Notes: generated by a model not told the origin, from the letters alone. A stretch of 64,000 nucleotides of DNA from Ectothiorhodospiraceae bacterium (GCA_024234875.1 JACKNM010000017.1:1-64000); one strand, 5' to 3'; positions 33,371-44,702 are shown, counted from the first letter of the stretch. Program-made: numbers and translations.

Positions 33371-36300
33371 ATGATGCGCAAAGCCGCCCTCACCCTGGCC
33401 ATCCTGTCGGCGCTGTCGCCAGGGGGAGTCGCGGCGCTCGGCCTCGGACCGATCGAGGTCAGCTCCGCTCTCAACGAGCCGCTGCAGGCACGAATCGCCC
33501 TGCGGTCGCTCCAGCCCGGTGACGTCACTGGCATGGCGGTCACCCTCGGCACGGCTGACCAGTTCGCCCGCGCGGGGGTCGAGCGGCCGTTCCTGCTGTC
33601 GTCGCTGAAGTTCGACGTGGTGGCCGACCGCAATGGTCGCGAGCACATTCGGGTCAGCAGCCCGGCGCCCATCAACGAGCCGTTCCTGAACTTCCTGATC
33701 GAGGTCAACTGGCCCCGTGGTCGGGTGGTCAGGGAGTACACGGTGCTCCTCGACCCGCCGGTCTACGGCGCCGCGATCACCGCCACCGCGCGCGAGACGG
33801 TGCGCACCGTCGACGCCTTGCCGTCGGCGCCCGATGCGCCGGCCGCCAGCGTCGCGCCGGCTGCTCCCGCGCCGCGAGCGGGTGCCGGTGGGCGGGCGCC
33901 GATGGTGTCGACCTACACCCCCGGCGGCAGCTACGGCCCGACCACCAGCAGCGACACTCTGTGGTCGCTGGCGGAGCGCTTCCGCCCCGATGCAGGTGTC
34001 AGCGTCCAGAGCATGATGCTCGCCCTGTTGCGAGCCAATCCGGACGCGTTCGCGATCGCCAACGTCAACGCGTTGCGCGAGGGAGTCGTCCTGCGCCTCC
34101 CCGCGGAGTCGGAGATCCGCGCCGTCGACCGCGCCTCGGCACTGGCCGAGGTGGAGCGACAGCACGCGGCCTGGGAGGAGTACCGGCGCAATCTCGGGCT
34201 CGGCGCGCCGCCGGCTCCGAGCCCCGCGGCGCCGGCCGCCGAATCGGCCCCGGCCGCCGCGCCGCCCGCGGGTGGCGCGAGGACCGCCGGTGAGGTCGCG
34301 CCGCAGTCCGGCGCGCGAGCGGCGGCCAGCGGTGCTGCCGCCACCGCGGACGGGCAGCTCAAGCTGGTGGGCAGCGGCGGTACCGACGGGGGTGCCCCGG
34401 GTGGCGCCGCGCAGCCCGACGTCACGGCGCTGCGCAACGAGCTCAGCCTCGCCCTGGAAGATGCGGACACCCGCCGCCGGGAGAACGAGGAGCTGTCCTC
34501 GCGCCTGTCCGAGGCGGAGCGGATCATCGGTGACCTCCAGCGTCTGATCGAGCTCAAGAACGACGAGATCGCGGCGCTCCAGGACCAGCTCGCCAAGGGC
34601 GCGGAGGCGATGCCGGCTCCGGCGCCGAGCGGGACCGCGCCGGCGATGCCGAGCGAGATGCCGAAGCTGGAGTTGCCCAAGGCCGAGGCCCCCGAGCCCT
34701 CGACCCTCCAGCTGCCGCAGCCGGAGGCGTCCGCGCCTCAGGCGCAACAGCCGGAGCCCGCGAAGGTCGAGCCGCCGAAGCCGGAGGCCCCGAAGCCGGA
34801 GGCGGCGAAGGTCGAGCCGCCGAAGCCGGTGCCGATGGCGCCACCGCCGAAGCCGCCGTCGTTCCTCGAGACCCTCGAGGACATGATCGGCGTGAATCCG
34901 CTGGTGGCCGGCGGGGGATTGCTCGGCGCCATGCTCGCCCTGATCGGCGGTCTCGCGGTCTGGCGCCGTCGTCGCGGGTCGAGCGAGGAGGTCGCCGAGG
35001 AGTCGGAGGCCACCTTCGACGCGACGCCGGCGGCGGCTGCGGCCGGGGCCGCGACTGCGGTGGCGGCCACGGCCGCAGCCGCTACCGACGACGAGCCGAC
35101 GGTCGAGGTGTCGCGAGTCGCCGGCGAGGTCGACAACGAGTCGACGCTGGTCAGCGAGGCGGCAGACACCGGCCGCGAGGAGCCTGAGGACGACCCGCTG
35201 GCGGAGGTGAACGTCTACCTCGCCTACGAGCGGTACCAGCAGGCCGAGGACCTGATTCGCAACGCCATCGAGCGCTACCCCGACCGCCCCGAGTACCGCC
35301 TGCGGCTGCTCGAGGTGTACCACGCGTCGCGCAACCTGTCGGGCTTCGAGGTCGCGGCCAAGGAGCTCGAGGACGTGGTCGGGCCGGACCACGAGCACAT
35401 GGACCAGGCGCGCGCGTGGTGGGACGAGATGAGCACCGGGCGCAGCCTGTTCGCCGGTCTCGCCGGTGCCGCTGCGGCGGGCGCCGCGGCGGCCGGTCTC
35501 GCCGCCGCCGCCGACGGCCCGTCGACGGTGGAAGGCACATCCGTCGACTTCGACCTCGGGTTCGAGTCGGGTGGCGAGGGTGACGAGGGAACGGGAGCCC
35601 AGAGCGGGGTCGATTTCGACCTCAGCCTCGACGCCGGTGAGGCGGCAACGGGTAGCAGCGGCCTCGACTTCGACCTCGGGTCGATCGACGAGGGCGCGGA
35701 GGTGCCCGACGCCACCGGCACGCTGGACTTCGACCTGAGCTCGCTCGGGGAGACCGAGCGCCCCGGTGGGGCCAGTGACGACGCGGGGCTCGACTTCGAC
35801 CTCGGCGAGGCGGTAACCCGCCCGGCCGACGCCGACGAGGGCGGCGTTGCCAGCAGCTCGTTCATCGAGCGCGCGGCCGAAGCCGGGGTGAGCAGCGTCG
35901 ACCTCGACCTGGCGTCGCTGGACACCGCGGGTCAGGTGGTCGGCGGCGACAGCGACCTGGAGTTCGATCTCGGGGCGCTCGGCGAGGGTGCAGTCGGAGA
36001 CGACGACACGGCGCTCTCCACGCTCGAGGGCGCGAGGTCGCCGCTGCTGGATGGTGAGAGCGCCGGCACCGACGAGGAGAGCCTCGACTTCGACCTCGGC
36101 GACACTGCGCCGCTCGAGGACGAGCCGGCGGCCGACGCGGCGTCGGGCGTCGACTTCGACCTCGGCGAGGCGTTGGAGTCGACCGCCGGCGAATCGTCCG
36201 GGCTCGACTTCGACCTCGGTGACACGACGCCGTTCGACGAGGAGACTGCGGCGCCCGGCGCGGCCTCCGGGGTCGACTTCGACCTCGGCGAGGCGGTGGA

Positions 36301-37291
36301 CGCCACCGCCGGCGAGTCGTCGGGCCTCGACTTCGATCTCGGCGATACCGCGCCGCTCGAGGAGGAGTCACCGGCCGGTGCCGGCTCGGGGCTCGACTTC
36401 GACCTCGGCGAGGCCGCCGCGGAGGCCGAGGAGGCCGCAGCGGCCGGATCCGGGCTCGACTTCGACCTCTCCGACACCACCGCGTTCACGGTCGACGACG
36501 CCGCGCGGGGTGGCGAGGCCGCGGAGTCCGACACCGGGCTCGACTTCGACCTCGGTGATGCCGAGGAGACCGCCGCGAGCCCGGGAGAGTCCCTCGACTT
36601 CTCGCTCGACCTCGACATGGACACGCCGGAGACGACCTCGGAGGCGGGCGCGGCCGGGGAGGACGACGGTGGACTGGACCTCGACCTGGTCCTCGGCGAC
36701 GAGCAGGGCGGCGAGGGCGGGGTCGACTTCGAGCTCGACGGCTCGAGCGAGTCCGACCAGTCGAGCAGTGCGCTCGACCTCGACCTGTCCGGGCTGGACG
36801 AGGGCGAGCCGCCGGAGGAGGCGTTCGACACCGTCAAGCTGGCGGCTGACGATCCCTCGGCCTCGGACGACCTCGGTCTCTCCGACGAGCTCGGCATCGA
36901 CACCGAGTTCCGGGACATCTTCGCCGATGCGGACGCCGGTGAGGGCGAGGCGGACGCGGGTGAGCTCGATCTCGACCTCAGCGCCTTCGACGAGGGCGGC
37001 GAGGAGACGCCGACGGAAGGGCCGAGCTACGAGACCACGCAGTACATGCTGCGCGATGTCCCGGGCACCGGCTCCCCGGGCGAGTCGGAGGACGAGGAGC
37101 ATCGCACCCTCGTGCTCGGCCGCGGCGCCGGGACCGAGATCGACGAGGTGCAGACCAAGCTCGACCTCGCCCAGGCCTACATCGACATGGAAGACAACGA
37201 GAGCGCCCGCGGCGTCCTCGGCGAGGTGATGGCCGAGGGCAACGACGAGCAGAAGGAGCAGGCCAAGTCGCTGCTCGCCCAGCTCACCTGA
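33371..37291 (+). CDS. fimV: FimV-family polar hub protein
   Basis: A 1306-residue inner-membrane protein. A signal peptide (MMRKAALTLAILSALSPGGV) is followed by the FimV N-terminal domain (LGPIEVSSALNEPLQARIAL). A LysM-like peptidoglycan-binding region lies near residues 190-250 (SDTLWSLAERFRPDAG). Next come a coiled coil (about 355-410), a Pro/Glu-rich linker, and one membrane helix near residue 515 (GGGLLGAMLALIGGLAVW). The cytoplasmic part holds a TPR segment and some 20 acidic LDFDLG-type repeats (about 720-1210). The end is the conserved FimV TPR-like domain (TKLDLAQAYIDMEDNESARG). FimV organises poles, type IV pili and cAMP signalling in Pseudomonas. ATG 33374 is an alternative start. 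Confidence 0.92.
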   Translation: MMRKAALTLAILSALSPGGVAALGLGPIEVSSALNEPLQARIALRSLQPGDVTGMAVTLGTADQFARAGVERPFLLSSLKFDVVADRNGREHIRVSSPAPINEPFLNFLIEVNWPRGRVVREYTVLLDPPVYGAAITATARETVRTVDALPSAPDAPAASVAPAAPAPRAGAGGRAPMVSTYTPGGSYGPTTSSDTLWSLAERFRPDAGVSVQSMMLALLRANPDAFAIANVNALREGVVLRLPAESEIRAVDRASALAEVERQHAAWEEYRRNLGLGAPPAPSPAAPAAESAPAAAPPAGGARTAGEVAPQSGARAAASGAAATADGQLKLVGSGGTDGGAPGGAAQPDVTALRNELSLALEDADTRRRENEELSSRLSEAERIIGDLQRLIELKNDEIAALQDQLAKGAEAMPAPAPSGTAPAMPSEMPKLELPKAEAPEPSTLQLPQPEASAPQAQQPEPAKVEPPKPEAPKPEAAKVEPPKPVPMAPPPKPPSFLETLEDMIGVNPLVAGGGLLGAMLALIGGLAVWRRRRGSSEEVAEESEATFDATPAAAAAGAATAVAATAAAATDDEPTVEVSRVAGEVDNESTLVSEAADTGREEPEDDPLAEVNVYLAYERYQQAEDLIRNAIERYPDRPEYRLRLLEVYHASRNLSGFEVAAKELEDVVGPDHEHMDQARAWWDEMSTGRSLFAGLAGAAAAGAAAAGLAAAADGPSTVEGTSVDFDLGFESGGEGDEGTGAQSGVDFDLSLDAGEAATGSSGLDFDLGSIDEGAEVPDATGTLDFDLSSLGETERPGGASDDAGLDFDLGEAVTRPADADEGGVASSSFIERAAEAGVSSVDLDLASLDTAGQVVGGDSDLEFDLGALGEGAVGDDDTALSTLEGARSPLLDGESAGTDEESLDFDLGDTAPLEDEPAADAASGVDFDLGEALESTAGESSGLDFDLGDTTPFDEETAAPGAASGVDFDLGEAVDATAGESSGLDFDLGDTAPLEEESPAGAGSGLDFDLGEAAAEAEEAAAAGSGLDFDLSDTTAFTVDDAARGGEAAESDTGLDFDLGDAEETAASPGESLDFSLDLDMDTPETTSEAGAAGEDDGGLDLDLVLGDEQGGEGGVDFELDGSSESDQSSSALDLDLSGLDEGEPPEEAFDTVKLAADDPSASDDLGLSDELGIDTEFRDIFADADAGEGEADAGELDLDLSAFDEGGEETPTEGPSYETTQYMLRDVPGTGSPGESEDEEHRTLVLGRGAGTEIDEVQTKLDLAQAYIDMEDNESARGVLGEVMAEGNDEQKEQAKSLLAQLT

Positions 37292-37391
37292 CGCCGGCTG
37301 GCCGTCGGCGGGGAGCCGCGGTGCTCCTGCCGTCCGCCGCCCCGGCGTCGCGCGTGGGGGGACGGCCCGAGCGGGCGCGGCTCGCGTTTCC

Positions 37392-38174
37392 ATGACCCGA
37401 ATCGCCCTCGGCGTCGAGTACGACGGCGCCGGCTTTCTCGGCTGGGAGCGTCAGCGCGAGGGACGCACCGTCCAGGAGACCCTGGAGGAGGCGCTCGCGG
37501 TCATCGCCGGCGGGCCTGTGCGCACCATCTGCGCCGGGCGGACCGACACCGCGGTGCACGCGCTCGACCAGGTCGTCCATCTGGATTGCGCCGCCGAGCG
37601 CCCCGACTCTGCCTGGCTGCGGGGCGTGAACGCGCGCCTGCCCGGAGACGTCGCGGTGCGGTGGGTGGCGCGGCCGGGTGACGCGTTCCACGCCCGATTC
37701 TCGGCCACGCGTCGGCACTACCGTTACCTGATCCACAACGTCCCCGAGCGTAGTGCGCTGCTGCGCGGGCGTTACGCCTGGTACTTCCGCCCGCTCGACG
37801 TCGAGGCGATGGCGCATGCCGCGGCGGTGCTCGAGGGCGAGCACGACTTCTCCAGCTTTCGTGGCTCCGGTTGTCAGGCCCGCCACCCGCGGCGGCGGCT
37901 GCACTGGATTCGGCTGGCGCGCCACGGCGACGTGGTGACGCTCGACGTCTGCGCCAACGCCTTTCTCAAGCACATGGTCCGCAACATCGTCGGCAGCCTG
38001 CTCGAGGTCGGCTGGGGGCGCCGCGAGCCGTCGTGGGTCGGGCGAGTGCTGGCGGCTCGCGACCGCCGAGTGGCGGGACCGACGGCGCTACCGCAAGGCC
38101 TCTACCTCGCCCGCATCGAGTACCCGCGGCATTTCGGCCTGCCGGAAGTACCGGCGCCACCTGTCCTCTGGTAA
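37392..38174 (+). CDS. truA: tRNA pseudouridine(38-40) synthase
   Basis: A 260-residue TruA that isomerises uridines at positions 38-40 of the tRNA anticodon arm. The catalytic aspartate is Asp52 in CAGRTDTAVHALDQVVH. FSATRRHYRYLIHN and FLKHMVRNIVGSLLEVG are also diagnostic. It follows fimV by 100 bases, the same order as in Pseudomonas. trpF begins 47 bases downstream. Confidence 0.96.
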   Translation: MTRIALGVEYDGAGFLGWERQREGRTVQETLEEALAVIAGGPVRTICAGRTDTAVHALDQVVHLDCAAERPDSAWLRGVNARLPGDVAVRWVARPGDAFHARFSATRRHYRYLIHNVPERSALLRGRYAWYFRPLDVEAMAHAAAVLEGEHDFSSFRGSGCQARHPRRRLHWIRLARHGDVVTLDVCANAFLKHMVRNIVGSLLEVGWGRREPSWVGRVLAARDRRVAGPTALPQGLYLARIEYPRHFGLPEVPAPPVLW

Positions 38175-38221
38175 CCTGGCCGGCTCCCGCGTCCCATCCA
38201 TGGCCAAGGCGAGCTGCGTGC

Positions 38222-38870
38222 ATGATCGAGCCTCACCCGCAAACGGTCGGAGCGCCTGCGACCCGGGTGCGGGTGAAGATCTGTGGCATCACCCGCCGCG
38301 AGGACGCGCTCGCCGCCGCGGCGGCCGGCGCGGACGCCATCGGGCTCGTCTTCTGGCCGCGGAGCCGTCGCTTCGTGACGCCCGACGTGGCGGCGGGAAT
38401 CGTCGCCGTGCTGCCGCCGCTGGTGAGCGCGGTCGGCGTCTTCGTCGATCCGGACGACCGGACACTCGACGAGGTCCTGTCGAGCGTTCCACTCGACGTG
38501 CTGCAGTTCCACGGTGACGAGACGCCGCATCGCTGTCGCGCGGTCGGGCGTCGTTACGTCAAGGCGGTCCGAGTGCGCGACGGGAGCGAGATCGAGCCGG
38601 CGGCGCGTATCCACGCGCAGGCGAGCGCGCTCCTGCTCGACACCTACCGCGCCGGCTCGCCCGGAGGGACCGGCGAGACCTTCGACTGGTCGATGGTGCC
38701 GCACGGCGTGGGGTTGCCGTTGATCGTCGCCGGTGGGCTGCGGCCCGACAATGTGGGCGCCGCGGTGGCGGCGTTGCGTCCCCACGCGGTGGACGTGAGC
38801 GGGGGCGTCGAGAGCGCGCCCGGCGTCAAGGACGTGGGCAAGATCACGGAGTTCATGCGCGAGGTGCAGC

Positions 38871-38899
<29 letters not shown>
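38222..38899 (+). CDS. trpF: Phosphoribosylanthranilate isomerase
   Basis: A 225-residue TIM barrel carrying out the third step of tryptophan synthesis. RVKICGITRREDAL supplies the catalytic cysteine, GLVFWPRSRRFV follows, and the aspartate lies in LLLDTYRAGSPGGTG. The phosphate site is LIVAGGLRPDNV and HAVDVSGGVESAPGVKD. The ATG at 38222 adds a short extension before the first strand. It overlaps trpB by 29 bases. Confidence 0.95.
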
Positions 38900-40099
<1,200 letters not shown>

Positions 40100-40103
<4 letters not shown>

Positions 40104-40918
40104 GCCGTCTCGCCGGACGATTCGCGGCGGTGCGCGCCGAGGGGCGCGCGGCGTTCGTGACCTTCATCACCGCCGGGGATCCCGACGCCGCCTGCAGCCT
40201 GGCCGCAATGCGCGCGCTGGTCGCGTCGGGCGCCGACGTCATCGAGCTCGGGGTGCCGTTCTCGGATCCGATGGCCGACGGGCCGGTGATCCAGCGTGCC
40301 TCCGAGCGCGCGCTGGCGGCGGGTGCGAGCATGGCCGGGGTGCTCGACCAGGTCCGGCGTTTCCGAGCCGAGGACGATGCCACCCCGATCGTGCTGATGG
40401 GCTATCTCAACCCGATCGAGCAGTACGGCCCGGCGCGGTTCGCGGCAGATGCCGCGGCGGCCGGCGTCGACGGGCTGATCACCGTCGATCTTCCCCCGGA
40501 GGAGGCGTCGGAGCTGGCCGACGCGGCGCGCGCCAACGGTATCGACCTCGTCTACCTGCTCGCCCCGACCACTGCACCCGACCGTATCGCCGACATCTGC
40601 CGCCAGGCCGGCGGATTCGTCTACTACGTGTCGCTCAAGGGGGTCACCGGCTCGGCCAGCATCGACGTCGAGGCGGTGGCGGCGAAGGTGCGCGAGATCC
40701 GAGGCCTGACCAGCCTGCCGGTCGGCGTGGGATTCGGAATCGGTGATGCCGAGTCTGCGGGGCGGGTGGCCGCGGTGGCCGACGCGGTGGTCGTCGGCAC
40801 CGCGCTGGTCCGCCACTTCGAGGCCAACGCCGAGACGCCGGCACGGATCCCCGAGGCGATCGCCGCGCTGGCGGCCGACATGCGCCGCGCGATCGACGCC
40901 GCGGCACGGCGGCCATGA
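40100..40918 (+). CDS. trpA: Tryptophan synthase alpha chain
   Basis: A 272-residue TIM barrel cleaving indole-3-glycerol phosphate. The two catalytic acids fall at the textbook positions, Glu49 in DVIELGVPF and Asp60 in SDPMADGP. Substrate-loop segments VYYVSLKGVTGS and PVGVGFGIGDAES are intact. The GTG start overlaps the trpB stop (GTGA) and the gene ends in an ATGA overlap with accD, so trpF-B-A-accD is tightly coupled. Confidence 0.96.
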
Positions 40919-41799
40919 GCTGGTTCAAGAAGCTCATCCCGTCGCGAATCCGCACCGACGGGGGCCCGAAGCGCAATGTCCCCGAGGGCCTCTGGAGCAA
41001 GTGCCCATCGTGCGCCGCGGTCCTCTACCGGGCCGAGCTCGAGCGCAACTTCGACGTCTGCCCACGCTGCGCCCACCACATGCGCCAGCCGGCACGGCGG
41101 CGACTCGACAAGTTCCTCGACCCCGAGCCCCGGGTCGAGATCGGCGAGGACATCGAGCCGGTCGATTTCCTGAAGTTCCGCGGCGGCAAGCGTTACCGGG
41201 ATCTCATCGTCCAGGAGCAGAAGGCGACCGGCGAGAAGGACGCGCTGGTCGTGCTGCGCGGTCAGGTCCACGGCATCGGCGTGGTCGCGGCGGCGTTCGA
41301 GTTCGGTTTCCGCGGTGGGTCGATGGGGTCGGTGGTCGGCGAGCGTTTCGTCCGCGGGGTGCACGCCGCGATCGAGCACGAGGTGCCACTGGTGTGCTTC
41401 AGCGCGAGCGGCGGCGCGCGGATGCAGGAAGGGCTGCAGTCGCTGCTGCAGATGGCCAAGACCAGCAGTGCCCTGGCCCAGCTCGCCGAGCGTCGGCTGC
41501 CGTTCGTCTCGGTGCTGACCGACCCGACGATGGGCGGGGTGTCGGCGAGCCTCGCGATGCTCGGGGACGTCAACGTCGCCGAGCCGAACGCCCTGGTCGG
41601 ATTCGCCGGCCCGCGGGTGATCGAGCAGACGGTCAAGGAGACGCTGCCCGAGGGCTTCCAACGCGCGGAGTTCCTGCTCGAGCACGGAGCGGTGGACATG
41701 ATCATCGACCGTCGCCAGATGCGGGACCGGCTGGCGCGGCTGCTGGCGATGCTCACCCACCAGGAGGCCCCCCTGGTGGAGGCCGAGGTGGTCGAATGA
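40915..41799 (+). CDS. accD: Acetyl-CoA carboxylase carboxyltransferase, beta subunit
   Basis: A 294-residue AccD, which with AccA transfers carboxyl from biotin to acetyl-CoA for fatty acid synthesis. The zinc ribbon is intact with Cys30, Cys33, Cys49 and Cys52 (KCPSCAAV and DVCPRCAHH). The carboxyltransferase core includes FSASGGARMQEGLQSLLQMA and DPTMGGVSASLAMLGDVNVA. It starts inside the trpA stop and precedes folC by 94 bases, a widespread gene order. Confidence 0.96.
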   Translation: MSWFKKLIPSRIRTDGGPKRNVPEGLWSKCPSCAAVLYRAELERNFDVCPRCAHHMRQPARRRLDKFLDPEPRVEIGEDIEPVDFLKFRGGKRYRDLIVQEQKATGEKDALVVLRGQVHGIGVVAAAFEFGFRGGSMGSVVGERFVRGVHAAIEHEVPLVCFSASGGARMQEGLQSLLQMAKTSSALAQLAERRLPFVSVLTDPTMGGVSASLAMLGDVNVAEPNALVGFAGPRVIEQTVKETLPEGFQRAEFLLEHGAVDMIIDRRQMRDRLARLLAMLTHQEAPLVEAEVVE

Positions 41800-41893
41800 G
41801 CGGCGCGGCGGGCCTGTCGGCTCCGGGCTGACGCGGCGCGATCGCCGCGACCCGGGACGCGGACCGACCGGCCACAGACGAGCGCGAGCTGCG

Positions 41894-43252
41894 GTGACCG
41901 AGCCAGTGATCGAGGATCCGGATGCGACGCCGGCCGGGCCGGCGCCCATTGCATCGGCGCCGCGCCGGTCGCGCCCGGCACCGCCGCGAACCCTCGACGA
42001 GTGGCTGCGCTGGCAGTCGCGCCTGCACCCGCGAGGGGTGGATCTGGGGCTCGCCCGCCTGTCGCCGGTGGCGCGCCGGCTGGGGCTCGAGCATCCCCCG
42101 TATCGCGTGGTCTCGGTCACCGGGACCAACGGCAAGGGGTCCTGCGTCGCCTATCTCGAGGCCGGGCTCGCGGCCTGCGGGGTGCGGGCGGGGAGCTACA
42201 CCTCGCCACCCCTCGGCGCGCTGACCGAGTGTGTTCGGGTCGCCGGCGTCGCCTGTACCGAGAGTGCCCTCGTCGCCGCCTTCGAGCGGGTCGAGCGGGC
42301 GCGCGCGGGTATGCCGCTCACGCCGTTCGAGTTCCAGACGCTTGCCGCGCTCGACCATCTCGCGCACGCCGGGGTCGAGGTCGCGGTGCTCGAGGTCGGG
42401 ATGGGAGGCGGGCGCGACGCGATCAACGTGGTCGCGGCCGAGGTGGTCGCCATCACCACCGTCGACGTCGATCACGTCGACTGGCTCGGCGCCGACCGCG
42501 AGACGATCGGGGCCGAGAAGGTCGCCCTGGTGCGGCCCGGGGCGAGCGCGGTGTGCGGCGATTCCGACCCGCCCCGCAGCGTGCGCGACCATCTCGAGCG
42601 GGTGGCCGCGCGCAGCCTGTGGCCGGGGCACGGTCTCGAGCTCGAGCGCGAGGCGACTCCGTGGTGGGTGCGGTGGGTCGGGGGCTCGGCGACCGGCCTG
42701 CCCGAGCTCGCGATGGCAGGGTCCCACCAGCGAGCGAATGCGGCCTGTGCGATCGCGGCGCTGGGCCTGCTCGGATGTCTCGGGCCGACCGCGCCAGCCG
42801 GCCTCGGCCCCGCGCTCGCGGCGGTCCGGTTGCCAGGGCGGGCCGAGCGCCTGGCGGGTCCGGTCGAGCGGATCCTCGACGTCGCCCACAATCCCCAGGC
42901 GGCGCGGATGTTGGCGGCGACGCTCGCCGCCCGCCCCGTCCGCGGCCGCACGCTGGCGGTGCTCGGGATGTACGCTGACAAGGACGTCGCCGGGGTCGTC
43001 GCGCCACTGGTCGAGCTGGTCGACCGCTGGTTCGTCTGCGGCCTGCCGCCGCCGCGGGGACTCGCCGGTGCAGCCCTCGCCGCGCGCGTCCGGCTGCAGG
43101 TGCCGGGCGAGGTCGTCCGGTGCCGTGAACCGGTCAGCGCCTACGCCGCCGCGATGGGCGCGGCCGAGCCGGGGGATCGGGTGGTGGTGATGGGGTCGTT
43201 CGCGACCGTCGGACCCGTAGTCGAGCGAATCGCGCACGAGCGCACGACCTGA
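41894..43252 (+). CDS. folC: Dihydrofolate synthase / folylpolyglutamate synthase
   Basis: A 452-residue Mur-ligase-family enzyme that adds glutamate to dihydropteroate and folates. The ATP loop is VVSVTGTNGKGSCVAYLEA. Further motifs are GSYTSPPLGALTECVRV, FQTLAALDHLAHAGVEVAVL and EVGMGGGRDAINVVAAE. The GTG start at 41894 adds about 30 low-complexity residues before the conserved RTLDEWLRWQSRLHP, so a later start cannot be excluded. The next gene follows after two bases. Confidence 0.94.
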   Translation: MTEPVIEDPDATPAGPAPIASAPRRSRPAPPRTLDEWLRWQSRLHPRGVDLGLARLSPVARRLGLEHPPYRVVSVTGTNGKGSCVAYLEAGLAACGVRAGSYTSPPLGALTECVRVAGVACTESALVAAFERVERARAGMPLTPFEFQTLAALDHLAHAGVEVAVLEVGMGGGRDAINVVAAEVVAITTVDVDHVDWLGADRETIGAEKVALVRPGASAVCGDSDPPRSVRDHLERVAARSLWPGHGLELEREATPWWVRWVGGSATGLPELAMAGSHQRANAACAIAALGLLGCLGPTAPAGLGPALAAVRLPGRAERLAGPVERILDVAHNPQAARMLAATLAARPVRGRTLAVLGMYADKDVAGVVAPLVELVDRWFVCGLPPPRGLAGAALAARVRLQVPGEVVRCREPVSAYAAAMGAAEPGDRVVVMGSFATVGPVVERIAHERTT

Positions 43253-43254
43253 GC

Positions 43255-43980
43255 ATGGACGAACGGCTGAAGCAGAGACTGGTCGGTGCCGCGGTGTTGG
43301 TGGGGCTCGCGGTGATCTTCGTGCCGATGGTGCTCGGTCCGCGCGAGGAGGCGGCGCCACCACTGTCCACGAGGACGTCGCCGGGTGTGCCGCGGCCCTC
43401 GGCCGCGCAGCCGGCGCCGACGGCACCGACTCCGTCCGCGCCCGCGCCGCGTCCGGTCACCGCGGCTCCGTCGCCGACGCCGCCGGTGGCGAGCCCGCCA
43501 CCGGCCCCGGTGCTCGCAGTGCCGGCGCCTCCGCCGCGGGTCTCGGTCCCGGAGAGCACCGCGCAGAGCCCGCGGGCGGTGGCGAGCCCGAGCGTCGAGC
43601 CCGCGGCGTCGACGCCGACCGGCGCCTCGAGCCGGGCAGTGCCGCCGGCGGCACCCCGTCCCGCGCCGTCGACCGCGCCGGAGTCGCCGCGCACCGCATC
43701 CCCCGCCTCGCCGCGGTCCACGACGACGACTGCGCCCTCGCGCGAGGGGTGGGTGGTTCAGGTCGGGAGCTTCTCCAGCGAGGACAACGCGAACGTCCTG
43801 CGCGACCGGCTGCGAGCCGAGGGACACTCCGCGTTCGTCGTCGCGAGTCAGTCGGGCGGCAAGCCGCTGCATCGCGTGCTGGTCGGGCCCGCCGCGAGCA
43901 AGGAGGCGGCGACGAGGATGGTCGAGCCGCTACGGGACACGACACGACTGCGCGGGATCGTGATGCGCTACACGCCCTGA
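43255..43980 (+). CDS. SPOR-domain cell-envelope protein (DedD-like)
   Basis: A 241-residue membrane-anchored protein. Residues 9-28 (LVGAAVLVGLAVIFVPMVLG) are the single membrane helix. They are followed by a Pro/Ala/Ser-rich periplasmic linker of about 130 residues and a C-terminal SPOR domain (VQVGSFSSEDNANVLRDRLR to the end). SPOR domains bind denuded septal glycans, and DedD acts in cell division. The position after folC is that of dedD in related genomes. Assignment to DedD proper is by synteny. Confidence 0.88.
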   Translation: MDERLKQRLVGAAVLVGLAVIFVPMVLGPREEAAPPLSTRTSPGVPRPSAAQPAPTAPTPSAPAPRPVTAAPSPTPPVASPPPAPVLAVPAPPPRVSVPESTAQSPRAVASPSVEPAASTPTGASSRAVPPAAPRPAPSTAPESPRTASPASPRSTTTTAPSREGWVVQVGSFSSEDNANVLRDRLRAEGHSAFVVASQSGGKPLHRVLVGPAASKEAATRMVEPLRDTTRLRGIVMRYTP

Positions 43981-44048
43981 GTGGAGTCGCGAGACGGTGG
44001 CGGGTGCGGCGTGTTGCGACCCGCGCCTGCCTCACGCGCTCGACGGCT

Positions 44049-44678
44049 TCAGCCCTTCGACCCCGAGCGCACACCGTCGATGGCGAGCCGCGCCTCGCGC
44101 AGCAAGCTCGACTGGCGTTGGGTGACGTGGCGGATGATGAGGTCGCGGTCGCTCTCGCGGATGTGGACGAAGTCCACGCCCAGGGTGAAGCGCCGCCGAC
44201 CGCGCGGCGTCTCGACCGGCTGGCAGTAGACCGCCTCGCCGATGGCGCCGACGCAGAGGTAGCTCGGGAACACCAGGATCTTCACCTCCACCGCGGCCCC
44301 GATCGCCACCTCGTGGTCGATGTCGAACGACACCCCCGAGCCACTCAGGTTGACCTCCTGGGGTGCGCTGTCCGCCAGCTCCGCGTCGTTCGCGGCGAGG
44401 AGCTGCATCAGCATGTCGATCTTCTCGTTCAGGCCCTCGAGATAGGCCGCGAGGTCCGGCATGTCGCGGCGGAAGCGGTCCATCGTGTGGCGCATGTTCG
44501 CGGTCGCCTGGGCGAAGCCGGAGGCGAGCGCGAGCTTGTCGGGATAACCGATCTGAAGGCGCGTGACCGCTTCCTGGACCTCGTCGGGCGACAGCACGCG
44601 ATAGTGGATGGCCGCACGGTCGTCGATGCGGAAGTATCGCCTGCGCTCGGCCGCGTCGGTCGACTCGGGATCGCTCAT
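44049..44678 (-). CDS. PilZ-domain protein with helical insertion, beside the stator genes
   Basis: A 209-residue protein. The c-di-GMP-binding signature is split: RxxxR at residues 13-17 (RRYFR) and NxSxxG at 110-115 (NLSGSG), about 90 residues apart rather than the usual 20-30. The intervening part (about 30-102) is predicted helical with heptad-like spacing (LALASGFAQATANMRHTMDR, LEGLNEKIDMLMQLLAANDA), as in the tetrameric PilZ type described from Xanthomonas. It follows motB by 24 bases, so c-di-GMP control of the stator is a reasonable inference. Confidence 0.82.
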   Translation of the reverse strand: MSDPESTDAAERRRYFRIDDRAAIHYRVLSPDEVQEAVTRLQIGYPDKLALASGFAQATANMRHTMDRFRRDMPDLAAYLEGLNEKIDMLMQLLAANDAELADSAPQEVNLSGSGVSFDIDHEVAIGAAVEVKILVFPSYLCVGAIGEAVYCQPVETPRGRRRFTLGVDFVHIRESDRDLIIRHVTQRQSSLLREARLAIDGVRSGSKG

Positions 44679-44702
44679 CGATTTCTCTGCTGTGCCCGGC
44701 CT

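Noticed and set aside
35533..36995. DNA-level tandem repeat in fimV as a separate repeat element
   Set aside because: The GACTTCGACCTC recurrences follow the LDFDLG codons within one continuous gene, so they are protein repeats.
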